NCBI RefSeq assembly: GCF_900100875.1
Contig: NZ_FNKQ01000002.1
Location: 434,001-498,000, forward strand
Source of the DNA: Halopelagius longus
GTDB lineage: Archaea > Halobacteriota > Halobacteria > Halobacteriales > Haloferacaceae
Reading direction: 5' to 3'
Length of the DNA: 64,000 nt
This document shows, in pieces, positions 42,271-49,841 of this stretch. Within the stretch, counting starts at the first letter, position 1. The number at the start of each line of letters is the position of its first letter. Under the pieces are notes generated by a model. That model did not search any database, was not told where the DNA came from, and saw only the letters and a list, made by a program, of their open reading frames with translations. The position numbers and the translations under genes were made by a program.

Positions 42271-43215
42271 TTATCCGGCTGCGAGGACGGTGTCGAGGCG
42301 CTCTTCGAGTTCTTCGATGTCGTCTCGTAGATCCTCGGCCTCCTCCGTGTCGAGACCGGCGAGCCGGTCTTTGAGCCCCTGTAACTGCGATTGCTTTTCC
42401 GCTTCTTCTACCGACGTTTTCTGGACGTAAACCTGCTCTTCGACGTTATAGACGTCCTGTTCGTCGATATCCGTGACTGCAAGCACCACGTCGAGCTTCT
42501 CGGGGTCGATCCCCCACACCCACTCGCGGGGAACGCCCTCTTCGTCGAGAACGCTTAGAACCGCCTTCTCGTCTCTGAGGTGGCGGCGTTTGCGGGCCGT
42601 CCGATGGACGGTCCCGAATCGTCCGTGGAGGTCCGCATCGGGCCCGATGTACTCCAGTAGTGCGTCTCCGACCGTTTTCCTGAGCCGATCCGCCCCCCGC
42701 TGGACGTCCGAGAGGAGCACGTACAGATCGACGAGCGCCTCGGACGACAGTGAGTCGGGGTCGTCGAGGTCGTGCCGTTGGAGCGTATCGGCGAGGAGCA
42801 CCACGTCGTCGTAGATACGCTGCGGGGGCGTCCGAACGGTCCACTCCGGGCGGAGAAAGGGACTCTCTCTTCGCTCGCTAGACTCACTTCGCCGGAGCGT
42901 ATCCTCGGATTCGTCGACGGTGTACTGGTCCGAGAGACTCATTACCGACACGTACGGTTCGACCCCCGCTGGAAGCTCGGCGATCGACAACTCACCCGAG
43001 TCTGACTCGAGCCAGTCGTACAGGACCTCGAACTGGTTTCGCCAGAGCGGGCGCTCTCGATCTCGCCGGTCTCCGACGTACGCGACGATGATCCGATCGT
43101 CGTGCGACGACTCGATCGCGAACGCGCGCTCCGACGACGGGGTCACGAGGACAGAGTCGGACTCGATCTCCTCACAACGGTCGCGAAGATCGGTCCACAC
43201 GGAATCGAACGTCAT
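42271..43215 (-). CDS. Unrecognised 314-residue protein beside tRNA-Trp
   Basis: This soluble acidic protein has three visible parts. The N-terminal part (about residues 1-85) is a mixed fold with DSVLVTPSSERAFAIE. The middle helical part (about 125-215) contains RKRRHLRDEKAVLSVLD. The C-terminal coiled coil (about 245-310) contains KQSQLQGLKDRLAGLDTEEAED. The ATG at 43215 is used because codons further upstream run into a duplicated tRNA fragment and low-complexity sequence. No family is recognised. The place beside an intron-bearing tRNA and an att-like repeat suggests it came with a mobile element. Confidence 0.55.
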   Translation of the reverse strand: MTFDSVWTDLRDRCEEIESDSVLVTPSSERAFAIESSHDDRIIVAYVGDRRDRERPLWRNQFEVLYDWLESDSGELSIAELPAGVEPYVSVMSLSDQYTVDESEDTLRRSESSERRESPFLRPEWTVRTPPQRIYDDVVLLADTLQRHDLDDPDSLSSEALVDLYVLLSDVQRGADRLRKTVGDALLEYIGPDADLHGRFGTVHRTARKRRHLRDEKAVLSVLDEEGVPREWVWGIDPEKLDVVLAVTDIDEQDVYNVEEQVYVQKTSVEEAEKQSQLQGLKDRLAGLDTEEAEDLRDDIEELEERLDTVLAAG

Positions 43216-43300
43216 GTCCGAAAATTCGCCCGTTGAGAGCAAAAGCGTGGGGCCTAGTTCTGTTGATCTCTCCCCCGGTGAACACGTGTTCCGAGAAGAC

Positions 43301-43317
43301 GTGGGGCCGGAGGGATT
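43301..43317. repeat. Partial duplicate of the tRNA-Trp 3' end (att-like)
   Basis: GTGGGGCCGGAGGGATT at 43301-43317 repeats 43438-43454, the 3' end of tRNA-Trp. The next base differs (one T is missing) and then GAAC matches again. Duplicated tRNA 3' ends are typical attachment-site scars of integrated elements, here only 137 bp apart. Confidence 0.55.
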
Positions 43318-43438
43318 GAACGACGGTCGCTCACTTTGTTCGCTCTCTGATTCAAACCCCTCGGCGTACACGACGTACAGAACTCACGCCGTCCGCGAGC
43401 GACGGAGCGCTCGCTCGGGGTGGAGTTCTGAGAGAAAG

Positions 43439-43617
43439 TGGGGCCGGAGGGATTTGAACCCCCGATCGACTGATATCTCCGGTACGCGCCTCGGTACTCC
43501 AGAGGGTCGTCAACACGACCGATGATCAGTCGGTCGCTCGGTATATCAGTCTGGAGTGTCGTCACCGGGCGCCAAGCCTCTGGAGTCAGTCGCCATCCCG
43601 GGCTTGGCCACGGCCCC
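43439..43617 (-). tRNA. tRNA-Trp (CCA), with intron
   Basis: The gene starts GGGGCCGTGGCCAAGCCCGG and ends TCCCTCCGGCCCCA. The seven-base acceptor stem GGGGCCG/CGGCCCC and the T-loop GGTTCAAAT are visible. The anticodon CCA is at 43583-43581, with G37 at 43580. The gene is interrupted after position 37. Exons are 43580-43617 (38 nt) and 43439-43474 (36 nt), giving a 74-nt mature tRNA without CCA. The intron sits at the standard archaeal position in the anticodon loop, and a CUCC/GGAG helix between two bulges (bulge-helix-bulge) spans the splice sites. Transcription is on the minus strand. Confidence 0.93.
43475..43579 (-). ncRNA. tRNA-Trp intron with box C/D-like elements
   Basis: This 105-nt intron runs from AGGCTTGG to CCGGAGAT. 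Two UGACGA (box C-like) and several CUGA (box D-like) sequences are visible, and a stretch near CTGATATACC is complementary to the start of exon 2. In Haloferax volcanii the corresponding intron is a box C/D guide RNA for 2'-O-methylation of C34 and U39 in the same pre-tRNA. The size and motifs fit that role here, which is a transferred assignment. Confidence 0.75.
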
Positions 43618-43678
43618 TGTGTGTGCACCCGAAAGTTAGACGATACGACTTAAAGGAATTTCGATTGACGGCGGTCCG

Positions 43679-43900
43679 TCAGCGGTCCGTCTCCGACCAA
43701 TCGCAGTCTTGGCACTTGTAAGCGGTCACGAACTCAGTGACGCTCGGCATGTAGCCGACCGAGAGGACGTTGCCGCCGCACTCGGGGCAGTCCCTGTCTG
43801 CGTCTTCGATGTCCTCGGCCTCCATCGGACGCTCTCCCTCGACGAGTTCCGCGAGTCGTTTGGGCGTCACCATCCGACCTTGCACGACGCGATTGCTCAT
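43679..43900 (-). CDS. Small zinc-ribbon protein (73 residues)
   Basis: The protein has two C-x2-C pairs: DCPECGG near residue 38 and YKCQDCDWSE near residue 62, a zinc ribbon with 20-odd residues between. The N-terminal third is basic, and ELVEGERPMEAEDIEDADR precedes the ribbon. The sequence resembles what I recall as DUF5795, but I cannot verify the number. Such small zinc-ribbon proteins are common in haloarchaea and mostly of unknown function. It is followed by yjbQ on the same strand. Confidence 0.75.
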   Translation of the reverse strand: MSNRVVQGRMVTPKRLAELVEGERPMEAEDIEDADRDCPECGGNVLSVGYMPSVTEFVTAYKCQDCDWSETDR

Positions 43901-43952
43901 GTCGGGTTCGTGGATACGGAGTGTGGTAAGTCCTCCGCGTCCGCGTCGGGGG

Positions 43953-44351
43953 TCAGTGGGTCACCACCGAAACCGTTCGCGTCCGAGGGCCGTCGCACTC
44001 CACCAAGAGGAGCGACTGCCACGTTCCGAGGTCCAACTCGCCGTCCGCGAGGGGGACGGTGACGCTGTTGCCGAGGAGGAGGGCGCGGAGGTGCGAGTCC
44101 GCGTTGCCGTCGAGTTCGTCGTGTGACCACCCCTCGTCCGGGACGGCCGAGGCGAGCAACTCCTCGATATCGGACAACAGTCGGCGTTCGTTCTCGTTGC
44201 AGACGACGCCCGCCGTCGTGTGTCTGACGAACACCGTACAGGCGTCCGCGTCCGTGCCGGCGGCGTCGTCCACTGCATCTGCGACTCGGTCCGTCACGTC
44301 CGAGACGTCGAGGCGGGCGTCCGTCTCGACGTCGAATCGGGCCGTTCCCAT
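43953..44351 (-). CDS. yjbQ: YjbQ-family protein
   Basis: This 132-residue UPF0047/YjbQ protein has VFVRHTTAGVVCNENE near residue 41, SHDELDGNADSHLRALLLGNSVTVPLADGELDLGTWQSLLLVECDGPRTRTV near residues 75-127; the N-A-D-S-H-L-R-A-x-x-x-G core is diagnostic. Some members have thiamine-phosphate synthase activity in vitro. Its physiological role is unclear. Confidence 0.9.
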   Translation of the reverse strand: MGTARFDVETDARLDVSDVTDRVADAVDDAAGTDADACTVFVRHTTAGVVCNENERRLLSDIEELLASAVPDEGWSHDELDGNADSHLRALLLGNSVTVPLADGELDLGTWQSLLLVECDGPRTRTVSVVTH

Positions 44352-44444
44352 GGTCGAGACGAACGGCGGGCGGGGGCAAAAGAGTGCGTCAGCGGCGGTC
44401 GGTCGCAGCGGCGTCGGCCGGGGAGAAATCGGAGCCGACGTGTC

Positions 44445-45362
44445 TCAGAGCCACGGCGCGCGCGACTCGTCCTCGCCGGGGTAGCCGTATCCGGCGTCGG
44501 AGTCGGGGTCGGCGTCGGCCGCGTCGTCGTCAGAGTCCGCGGCGGCGGGCGAGGGGTCCGAGTCGCCGCCGTCCGCGAGTGCGGCGCTGGACGGACCCGA
44601 TTCCTCGGCGGCCGAGTCGGCGTCCGCCTCGCCGGCGTTCGGGTCGAAGGCGAACAGGGCCGTGACGGCCAACACGCCCAGCGCGATGGGGCGGTCCGTC
44701 GGGAGGAGGCCCAACACGTCGATGGCGAGCATGCCGAGTGCGACCGAACTCCCGAAGCGGAAGCGGTCGATGTCCACGGCCCCGCGGAGGCGGGGCGCGA
44801 ACAGGGCGACGAGGAGGGCGAACCCGACGCCCGTCCCGGCCGCCGCGGCGGCGTGCAGTATCGTCGTCACGTTGGGGTCGACGATGAGGCGCGCGCCCGA
44901 GGGGTCGAAGCTCGCAACGAGGCCGAGTCCGATGATGATGCTCGGCGAGGGCAGGTACTCGCCCACCTTCGAGGACGCCGTCTTCGCGGCGACGGCGAGG
45001 ATGACCAGCCCGGCGAAGCGGTGGAACACCTCGAACGCCAACAGCGTCCGCAACGTCTCGGCGAACACCGCTTCTATGCCCGCGATGGGGATGATGAACG
45101 CCCCGATGAGCAGCACGGAGGTTATCTGCTCGCGCCGGGTGCCTTCCATCTCGGCGAGGATGACCGCCACCGTGGCGGACCCCCCGAAGATGAGCAGCCC
45201 CGTCTCCAGTATGCTGGCCGGACTGCTCAGCGCACCCGCGATGATGAGCGCGGGGAAGATGCCGTCTACGAGGGGCAGAGCCATGACCGTCGCCAGCAGG
45301 CGCGTGGCTCCGCCCACATGCTGTTCTAAGCGGAGGGCGACCGGATGTCGTGAGACGCTCAT
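44445..45362 (-). CDS. Multi-helix membrane protein with acidic C-terminal tail
   Basis: This 305-residue protein has about seven membrane helices between residues 20 and 245, followed by a 60-residue Asp/Ser/Ala-rich tail ending SRAPWL. The pattern matches a haloarchaea-specific family I recall as DUF5794, which I cannot verify here. Substrate and role are unknown. It is on the same strand as yjbQ and the zinc-ribbon gene. Confidence 0.6.
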   Translation of the reverse strand: MSVSRHPVALRLEQHVGGATRLLATVMALPLVDGIFPALIIAGALSSPASILETGLLIFGGSATVAVILAEMEGTRREQITSVLLIGAFIIPIAGIEAVFAETLRTLLAFEVFHRFAGLVILAVAAKTASSKVGEYLPSPSIIIGLGLVASFDPSGARLIVDPNVTTILHAAAAAGTGVGFALLVALFAPRLRGAVDIDRFRFGSSVALGMLAIDVLGLLPTDRPIALGVLAVTALFAFDPNAGEADADSAAEESGPSSAALADGGDSDPSPAAADSDDDAADADPDSDAGYGYPGEDESRAPWL

Positions 45363-45915
45363 TCGAATCTAACGGCCGTCACCATCGGCCAAATGGCGAT
45401 ACGGACCCAAACCGGGCGAGACGTCGTCGTGTCCGGCGAGTCCGCGCACTCCGAGGAGATTGAGATTCGGGAGAAGTTTATTCCCGAATTTAAATGTCCG
45501 CCACATCGCTGTAATAAAGAGGCTGCCGGAGTCGACGATTTCCTGACCGGCGATGCGCGATGCGGCGGGACACTCGGAGTCCATACCTGAAATCAATTGC
45601 ACGAAAGTATTAAACGTTGTGTGGGAAAGGAAAACATGGTACAAGATACCTTCACCGTGTATACTTAAACACCGGCTACGGTCTTTCGGCGAACCAGGGA
45701 TAAGTTGACGAATCGTCGAAATCGGCTGGCGTATCGGGCGAATTTTGCACGAACGTTCACCGGGTACCGAGCGTCTCCGCCTCGTACGCGACGAACCGTT
45801 CTTTTAGAGAGGTCGGATAGCACTATCGTGTATAGGGTAGGGTATCTGCTTGCCAACCTTCTGCACGGGCGTGCCGTCTCGGAACCCTTTTGTCGCAGGA
45901 CTATGGACGATTTAC
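45363..45915. other. Long gap upstream of guaB
   Basis: This 553-bp gap is A+T-richer than its flanks. It holds a convincing archaeal promoter, TATTAAAC (45608-45615), followed 25 bp later by a tiny frame at 45636-45668 (ten codons, MVQDTFTVYT). Nearer guaB are CTTTTGTCG (about 45887-45895) as the likely guaB promoter box and an oligo-A/T island around 45480-45500. No long coding frame with haloarchaeal composition was found. Confidence 0.45.
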
Positions 45916-47421
45916 ATGGCGAACGACGTTCCCGAGCGAGAGTCTTTCTCAGAGAAACTGCAGGTGCCGGAGGCGCTGACGTTCGACGACGTGCTACTCA
46001 GACCCGCCGAGAGCCGCGTCGAACCCGACGACGCGGACGTGTCCACGCGCGTCTCGAAGAACGTCGAACTCAACGTCCCCGTTCTGTCGGCGGCGATGGA
46101 CACCGTCACCGAGAGCGGGATGGCGATAGGGATGGCCCGCGAGGGCGGTCTCGGCGTCCTCCACCGCAACATGGACGTAGAGGGCATGGTCGCGGAGATA
46201 GAACGCGTAAAGCGCGCCGACGAACTCGTCATCAGACGGGACAACGTCGTCACCGCGAACCCAGACCAGACGGTACGCGAGGTAGACGAGATGATGGAAC
46301 ACCGCGGCGTCTCGGGCGCGCCCGTCGTCGACGAAGAGGACACCGTCCTCGGCATCATCTCCGGGACGGACATCCGTCCGTACCTCGAAGTCGGCGAGTC
46401 CGACGAGGTGCGCGAGGCGATGACCGACGAGGTCATCACCGCGCCGCGCGACGTGACCGCCCGCGAAGCGCTCGAACTCATGTACGACCACAAGATAGAG
46501 CGCGTTCCCATCGTCGACGACGACAAGCACCTCGTCGGACTCGTGACGATGCAGGGCATCCTCCAGCGCCGCGAACACGAGAACGCCGCGCGCGACGAGG
46601 ACGGCCGCCTCCGCGTCGGCGTCGCCGTCGGCCCGTTCGAGATGGACCGCGCCACCGCCGCCGACGAAGCGGGCGCCGACGTGTTGTTCATCGACTGCGC
46701 GCACGCGCACAACCTCAACGTCCTCGACAGCGCACGCGACATCAAGGAGTCCGTCGACGCCGACGTCGTCGTCGGCAACATCGGGACCCGCGAGGCGGCC
46801 GAAGCCTGCGTGGACTTCGCCGACGGCCTGAAGGTCGGCATCGGCCCCGGTTCCATCTGTACCACGCGCGTCGTCACCGGCGCGGGCATGCCGCAGATTA
46901 CCGCCGTCGCCCAAGTCGCGGACGTCGCCGCGGAGCAGGACGTCCCCGTCATCGCGGACGGGGGCATCCGCTACTCCGGCGACGCCATCAAGGCCATCGC
47001 CGCGGGCGCGGACGCCGTCATGCTCGGGTCGTACTTCGCGGGCACCGACGAGGCTCCCGGCCGCGTCATCACGATGAACGGGAAGAAGTACAAGCAGTAC
47101 CGCGGCATGGGGTCGGTCGGCGCGATGAAGTCCGGCGGCGGCGACCGCTACCTCAAGGACGTAGACGAGGACGAAGAAGAGGAGATGGTCCCCGAGGGCG
47201 TCGAGGCGGCGACGCCGTACAAGGGGACGCTCGCCTCCGAACTCCACCAACTCGTCGGCGGGATGCGCTCCGGGATGGGCTACGTCGGTTCGGAGACGAT
47301 TCCGGAGTTCAAGCGCGAGTCCCGGTTCGTCCGCGTCTCCAGTGCGGGTCAGACCGAGGGCCACCCCCACGACGTGATGATAACCGACGAAGCGCCGAAC
47401 TACAGTCCGCAGGGCGAGTAA
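45916..47421 (+). CDS. guaB: IMP dehydrogenase
   Basis: This 501-residue enzyme oxidises IMP to XMP in guanine-nucleotide synthesis. The catalytic domain surrounds a CBS-domain pair (about residues 100-215: [27 protein letters not shown] and [27 protein letters not shown]). Signatures are [11 protein letters not shown] near residue 19, [16 protein letters not shown] near residue 305 with the catalytic Cys, and [17 protein letters not shown] near residue 395. The start is the ATG at 45916. Confidence 0.95.
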   Translation: MANDVPERESFSEKLQVPEALTFDDVLLRPAESRVEPDDADVSTRVSKNVELNVPVLSAAMDTVTESGMAIGMAREGGLGVLHRNMDVEGMVAEIERVKRADELVIRRDNVVTANPDQTVREVDEMMEHRGVSGAPVVDEEDTVLGIISGTDIRPYLEVGESDEVREAMTDEVITAPRDVTAREALELMYDHKIERVPIVDDDKHLVGLVTMQGILQRREHENAARDEDGRLRVGVAVGPFEMDRATAADEAGADVLFIDCAHAHNLNVLDSARDIKESVDADVVVGNIGTREAAEACVDFADGLKVGIGPGSICTTRVVTGAGMPQITAVAQVADVAAEQDVPVIADGGIRYSGDAIKAIAAGADAVMLGSYFAGTDEAPGRVITMNGKKYKQYRGMGSVGAMKSGGGDRYLKDVDEDEEEEMVPEGVEAATPYKGTLASELHQLVGGMRSGMGYVGSETIPEFKRESRFVRVSSAGQTEGHPHDVMITDEAPNYSPQGE

Positions 47422-47563
47422 CCGACCCGCCCTCGGTCCGTCGCGTCCTGACGCGCCGACTCGTTCGGCCGACGTGACGCCGCGGCCCGAACCGACCGCG
47501 ATTCGCTCTCCGCTCTGCGTCCGAACTCCCGAGTGACTACTCCGGATGTGGTCCGTTCCCAAA

Positions 47564-47576
47564 GGTTATTGATTAA
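47564..47576 (+). promoter_or_regulatory. TATA-like box for the TrmB gene
   Basis: GGTTATTGATTAA is centred about 30 bp before the ATG at 47601, consistent with a leaderless transcript. GAGTGACTACTC, which is partly palindromic, lies 35 bp further upstream, near 47531-47542. Confidence 0.45.
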
Positions 47577-47600
47577 TGGGTCGGGATATGTCGCCGAACG

Positions 47601-48671
47601 ATGGACTCGACGGAACTGCGGAACGCGCTCGAGGACGCCGGGCTCTCGCAGTATCAGGCGGAGGCGTACACCACGCTCCTCCAACTCGGGACCGCGAGCG
47701 CAACCGAGATTGCGGACTCGTGTGCGGTTCCGAACGCGCGTATCTACGACGTGCTCCGCGATTTGGAGACGAAGGGGTACATCGAGACGTACGAACAGGA
47801 GAGCCTACAAGCGCGCGCGTGTGACCCCGCAGTCGTCCTCGAAGACCTGAGGGGTCGGGCGTCGATGCTCGAAGAGGCGGCCGACGAGATAGAAGAGCGG
47901 TGGGACGAACCGGAGGTCGACCAGCACAAACTGAGCATCGTCAAGCGCTTCGAGACGGTGATACAGCGCGCGGCGTCGCTCATCCGGGACGCCGACAACG
48001 AGGTGCAACTCGCCGCGACGCCGAAGCAGTACGAGGAACTGAAACCCGCGCTCCGGGAAGCGCTCTCGAACGACGTCCTCGTCAAGGCGACGCTCTACAC
48101 CGACTCCGACGCGTCGCTCGACGTGGAGTTCGACGGTACCGCGACCGAGGTGCGGCACCGAACCCTCCCGACGCCGTTCGTCGTCCTCATCGACCGCACC
48201 GGGACGTGTTTCGCCCCGCACTCGCACTCGCTCAACGAGTACGGCGTCCTCGTGGACGACTACACGCTGACCTACGTGTTTCACTGGTACTTCCAGACGT
48301 GCCTCTGGGAGGTGTGGGAAGAGGTGTACAGCGTTCGCCCGACTGACCCGCCGTTGGTCTACTCGGACCTCCGGCGGTGCATCCGCGAAATCGAGCCGTT
48401 TCTGGACGACGGCGCGGAGATCACCGCCCGCGTGAACGGGTACGAGACGGAGACCGGCGACGCCGTCGAGATCGAGGGTCGGATCGTCGACGTGAACTAC
48501 GCCGGCGCGGGCGAGACGGAGGGGTCGCCCCCCCTCTCGCAACTTGCGGGTCGGGTTTGCTTCACCGTCGAGACGGGCGACGGCGGCGGCCGGTACACCG
48601 TCGGCGGGTGGGGTGCCGTCCTCGAAAACGTGGAAGCGACGCGGATCACCGTCCTCGAGTGCTCAGCGTGA
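47601..48671 (+). CDS. trmB: TrmB-family transcriptional regulator
   Basis: This 356-residue regulator has an N-terminal TrmB winged HTH (LSQYQAEAYTTLLQLGTASATEIADSCAVPNARIYDVLRDLETKGYI, about residues 15-61), a helical linker, and a C-terminal sugar/effector-binding domain (about 255-356) including GRVCFTVETGDGGGRYTVGGWGA. Length and layout match haloarchaeal TrmB, the regulator of gluconeogenesis and glycolysis genes in Halobacterium and Haloferax. Whether it plays that role here is an inference. Confidence 0.85.
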   Translation: MDSTELRNALEDAGLSQYQAEAYTTLLQLGTASATEIADSCAVPNARIYDVLRDLETKGYIETYEQESLQARACDPAVVLEDLRGRASMLEEAADEIEERWDEPEVDQHKLSIVKRFETVIQRAASLIRDADNEVQLAATPKQYEELKPALREALSNDVLVKATLYTDSDASLDVEFDGTATEVRHRTLPTPFVVLIDRTGTCFAPHSHSLNEYGVLVDDYTLTYVFHWYFQTCLWEVWEEVYSVRPTDPPLVYSDLRRCIREIEPFLDDGAEITARVNGYETETGDAVEIEGRIVDVNYAGAGETEGSPPLSQLAGRVCFTVETGDGGGRYTVGGWGAVLENVEATRITVLECSA

Positions 48672-48871
48672 CGATTTCTCCCTCCGAACTCGTCGCCCTC
48701 CGCTCGTCTCATGCCGGAACCTATACCAACAGGTAGCCTCCTTTGAGAGGTATTGGTGAGAAATCGACCGCCCTCCAACCCGCTCACCCGGTCCGGAATA
48801 AGGGGTATATTGATATGCCCCCGCGAAACATTCGGTGACGTGAGTGTTCCCGGAACACCACGAAGATACAC

Positions 48872-49468
48872 ATGAGTGCTGACCAGCCACTCGTGCTCAT
48901 CGTCGAAGATGAGCCGGATCTCGCAGACCTGTACGCAACATGGCTCAAGGACGAGTATCGAGTCCGCGTCGCCTACGGTGGCCGCGAGGCGCTCGAAGCA
49001 CTCGACGAAGCCGTAGACGTGGTGCTCTTAGACCGGCGCATGCCGGACCTCTCGGGTGACGAAGCGCTTGCGGAGATACGGGACCGCGGCTTCGAATGTC
49101 GCGTCGCCATGGTGACGGCCGTCGAACCGGACTTCGACATCGTCGCCATGGGGTTCGACGACTACCTCGTCAAGCCAGTCTCGAAGGAAGCGCTCGAAGG
49201 GACCGTCTCGAACCTCCTCTTACGCAACGCCTACGACGACGGCGTGAAGGAACTGTTCTCGCTCGCCTCGAAGAAGGCGCTCCTCGAATCCGAGAAGGAC
49301 GCCACCTCCTTGGAGAGCAGCGAGGAGTACAACGAACTCGACGGACGCCTCAAAGAACTCCGATCCGAACTCGACGAGGCGCTCCAGAACCTCGACGACG
49401 AACGCGACATCGCCGCCGTCTACCGCGATCTCGGTTCCGACGTCGAGTTCGAAGACCCCGACGAGTAA
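48872..49468 (+). CDS. HalX-domain response regulator
   Basis: This 198-residue protein has an N-terminal receiver (about residues 1-120) with the phosphoacceptor Asp54 in VVLLDRRMP, acidic pair ED at 12-13 and Lys of DYLVKPVSKEAL near residue 100. A HalX domain follows (about 125-195), a helical haloarchaeal output domain. No DNA-binding domain is attached. It is the first gene of the signalling block at 48.8-55.0 kb. A sensor kinase lies 3.5 kb away but is not adjacent, so pairing is inferred. Confidence 0.88.
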   Translation: MSADQPLVLIVEDEPDLADLYATWLKDEYRVRVAYGGREALEALDEAVDVVLLDRRMPDLSGDEALAEIRDRGFECRVAMVTAVEPDFDIVAMGFDDYLVKPVSKEALEGTVSNLLLRNAYDDGVKELFSLASKKALLESEKDATSLESSEEYNELDGRLKELRSELDEALQNLDDERDIAAVYRDLGSDVEFEDPDE

Positions 49469-49653
49469 CTTCTCCGTGTATCTCCCGCGTTCGCCGACCC
49501 CCGAGGCGTACCTCGGGCGTGACCCCGCCGGGACACCGACCCGATAGACTGTTACGCAGTTACGTCTCGTCAGACGACCTATCGACGCAATTGGCGTTTT
49601 TGTTAACCTGTAATCGAACTTAATTGAGTTAATTACGTGTCAGGTTTTCTCGG

Positions 49654-49663
49654 AAAAATTAAT
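49654..49663 (+). promoter_or_regulatory. TATA-like box for the 48-residue gene
   Basis: AAAAATTAAT is centred about 33 bp before the ATG at 49692. The surrounding spacer (49469-49691) is the A+T-richest part of the block, with TTAATTGAGTTAATTA at about 49620-49635. Confidence 0.5.
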
Positions 49664-49691
49664 CTTCTCGCGGACCGTCGCCGTATCCGTA

Positions 49692-49838
49692 ATGTCCCCC
49701 GACGACGACAACAGCGCGGTCGCACAGTTCCTCTCCGAGCACCCACGCATGATGGGCGTCCTGTTCTCCGCCCTCGTCCTCCTGTCGCAGGCGGGCGCAG
49801 TGGTGGCGGGGAACAACAGCGTCATCTACGGCCCGTGA
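49692..49838 (+). CDS. Small membrane-anchored protein (48 residues), DUF7503-like
   Basis: The gene encodes MSPDDDNSAVAQFLSEHPRM, then one hydrophobic helix, GVLFSALVLLSQAGAVVAG, and a NNSVIYGP tail. The H-P-R-M-x-G-V-L-F core and length fit a family of about 45-residue haloarchaeal proteins I recall as DUF7503, not verified here. It ends three bases before the end of the convergent CHAT gene. A TATA-like box supports the start. Confidence 0.6.
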   Translation: MSPDDDNSAVAQFLSEHPRMMGVLFSALVLLSQAGAVVAGNNSVIYGP

Positions 49839-49841
49839 ACG

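Noticed and set aside
45393..45590. Possible 65-residue plus-strand gene with two Cys
   Set aside because: The Cys/His pattern does not form a clean zinc motif, and no promoter or Shine-Dalgarno is visible.
45369..45644. Possible 91-residue minus-strand gene in the guaB upstream gap
   Set aside because: It has no start signal or recognisable pattern, and the tiny plus-strand frame at 45636 with a TATA box competes for the same DNA.
45994..47562. 522-codon minus-strand frame opposite guaB
   Set aside because: It is a shadow of guaB, whose IMP dehydrogenase motifs are unambiguous.
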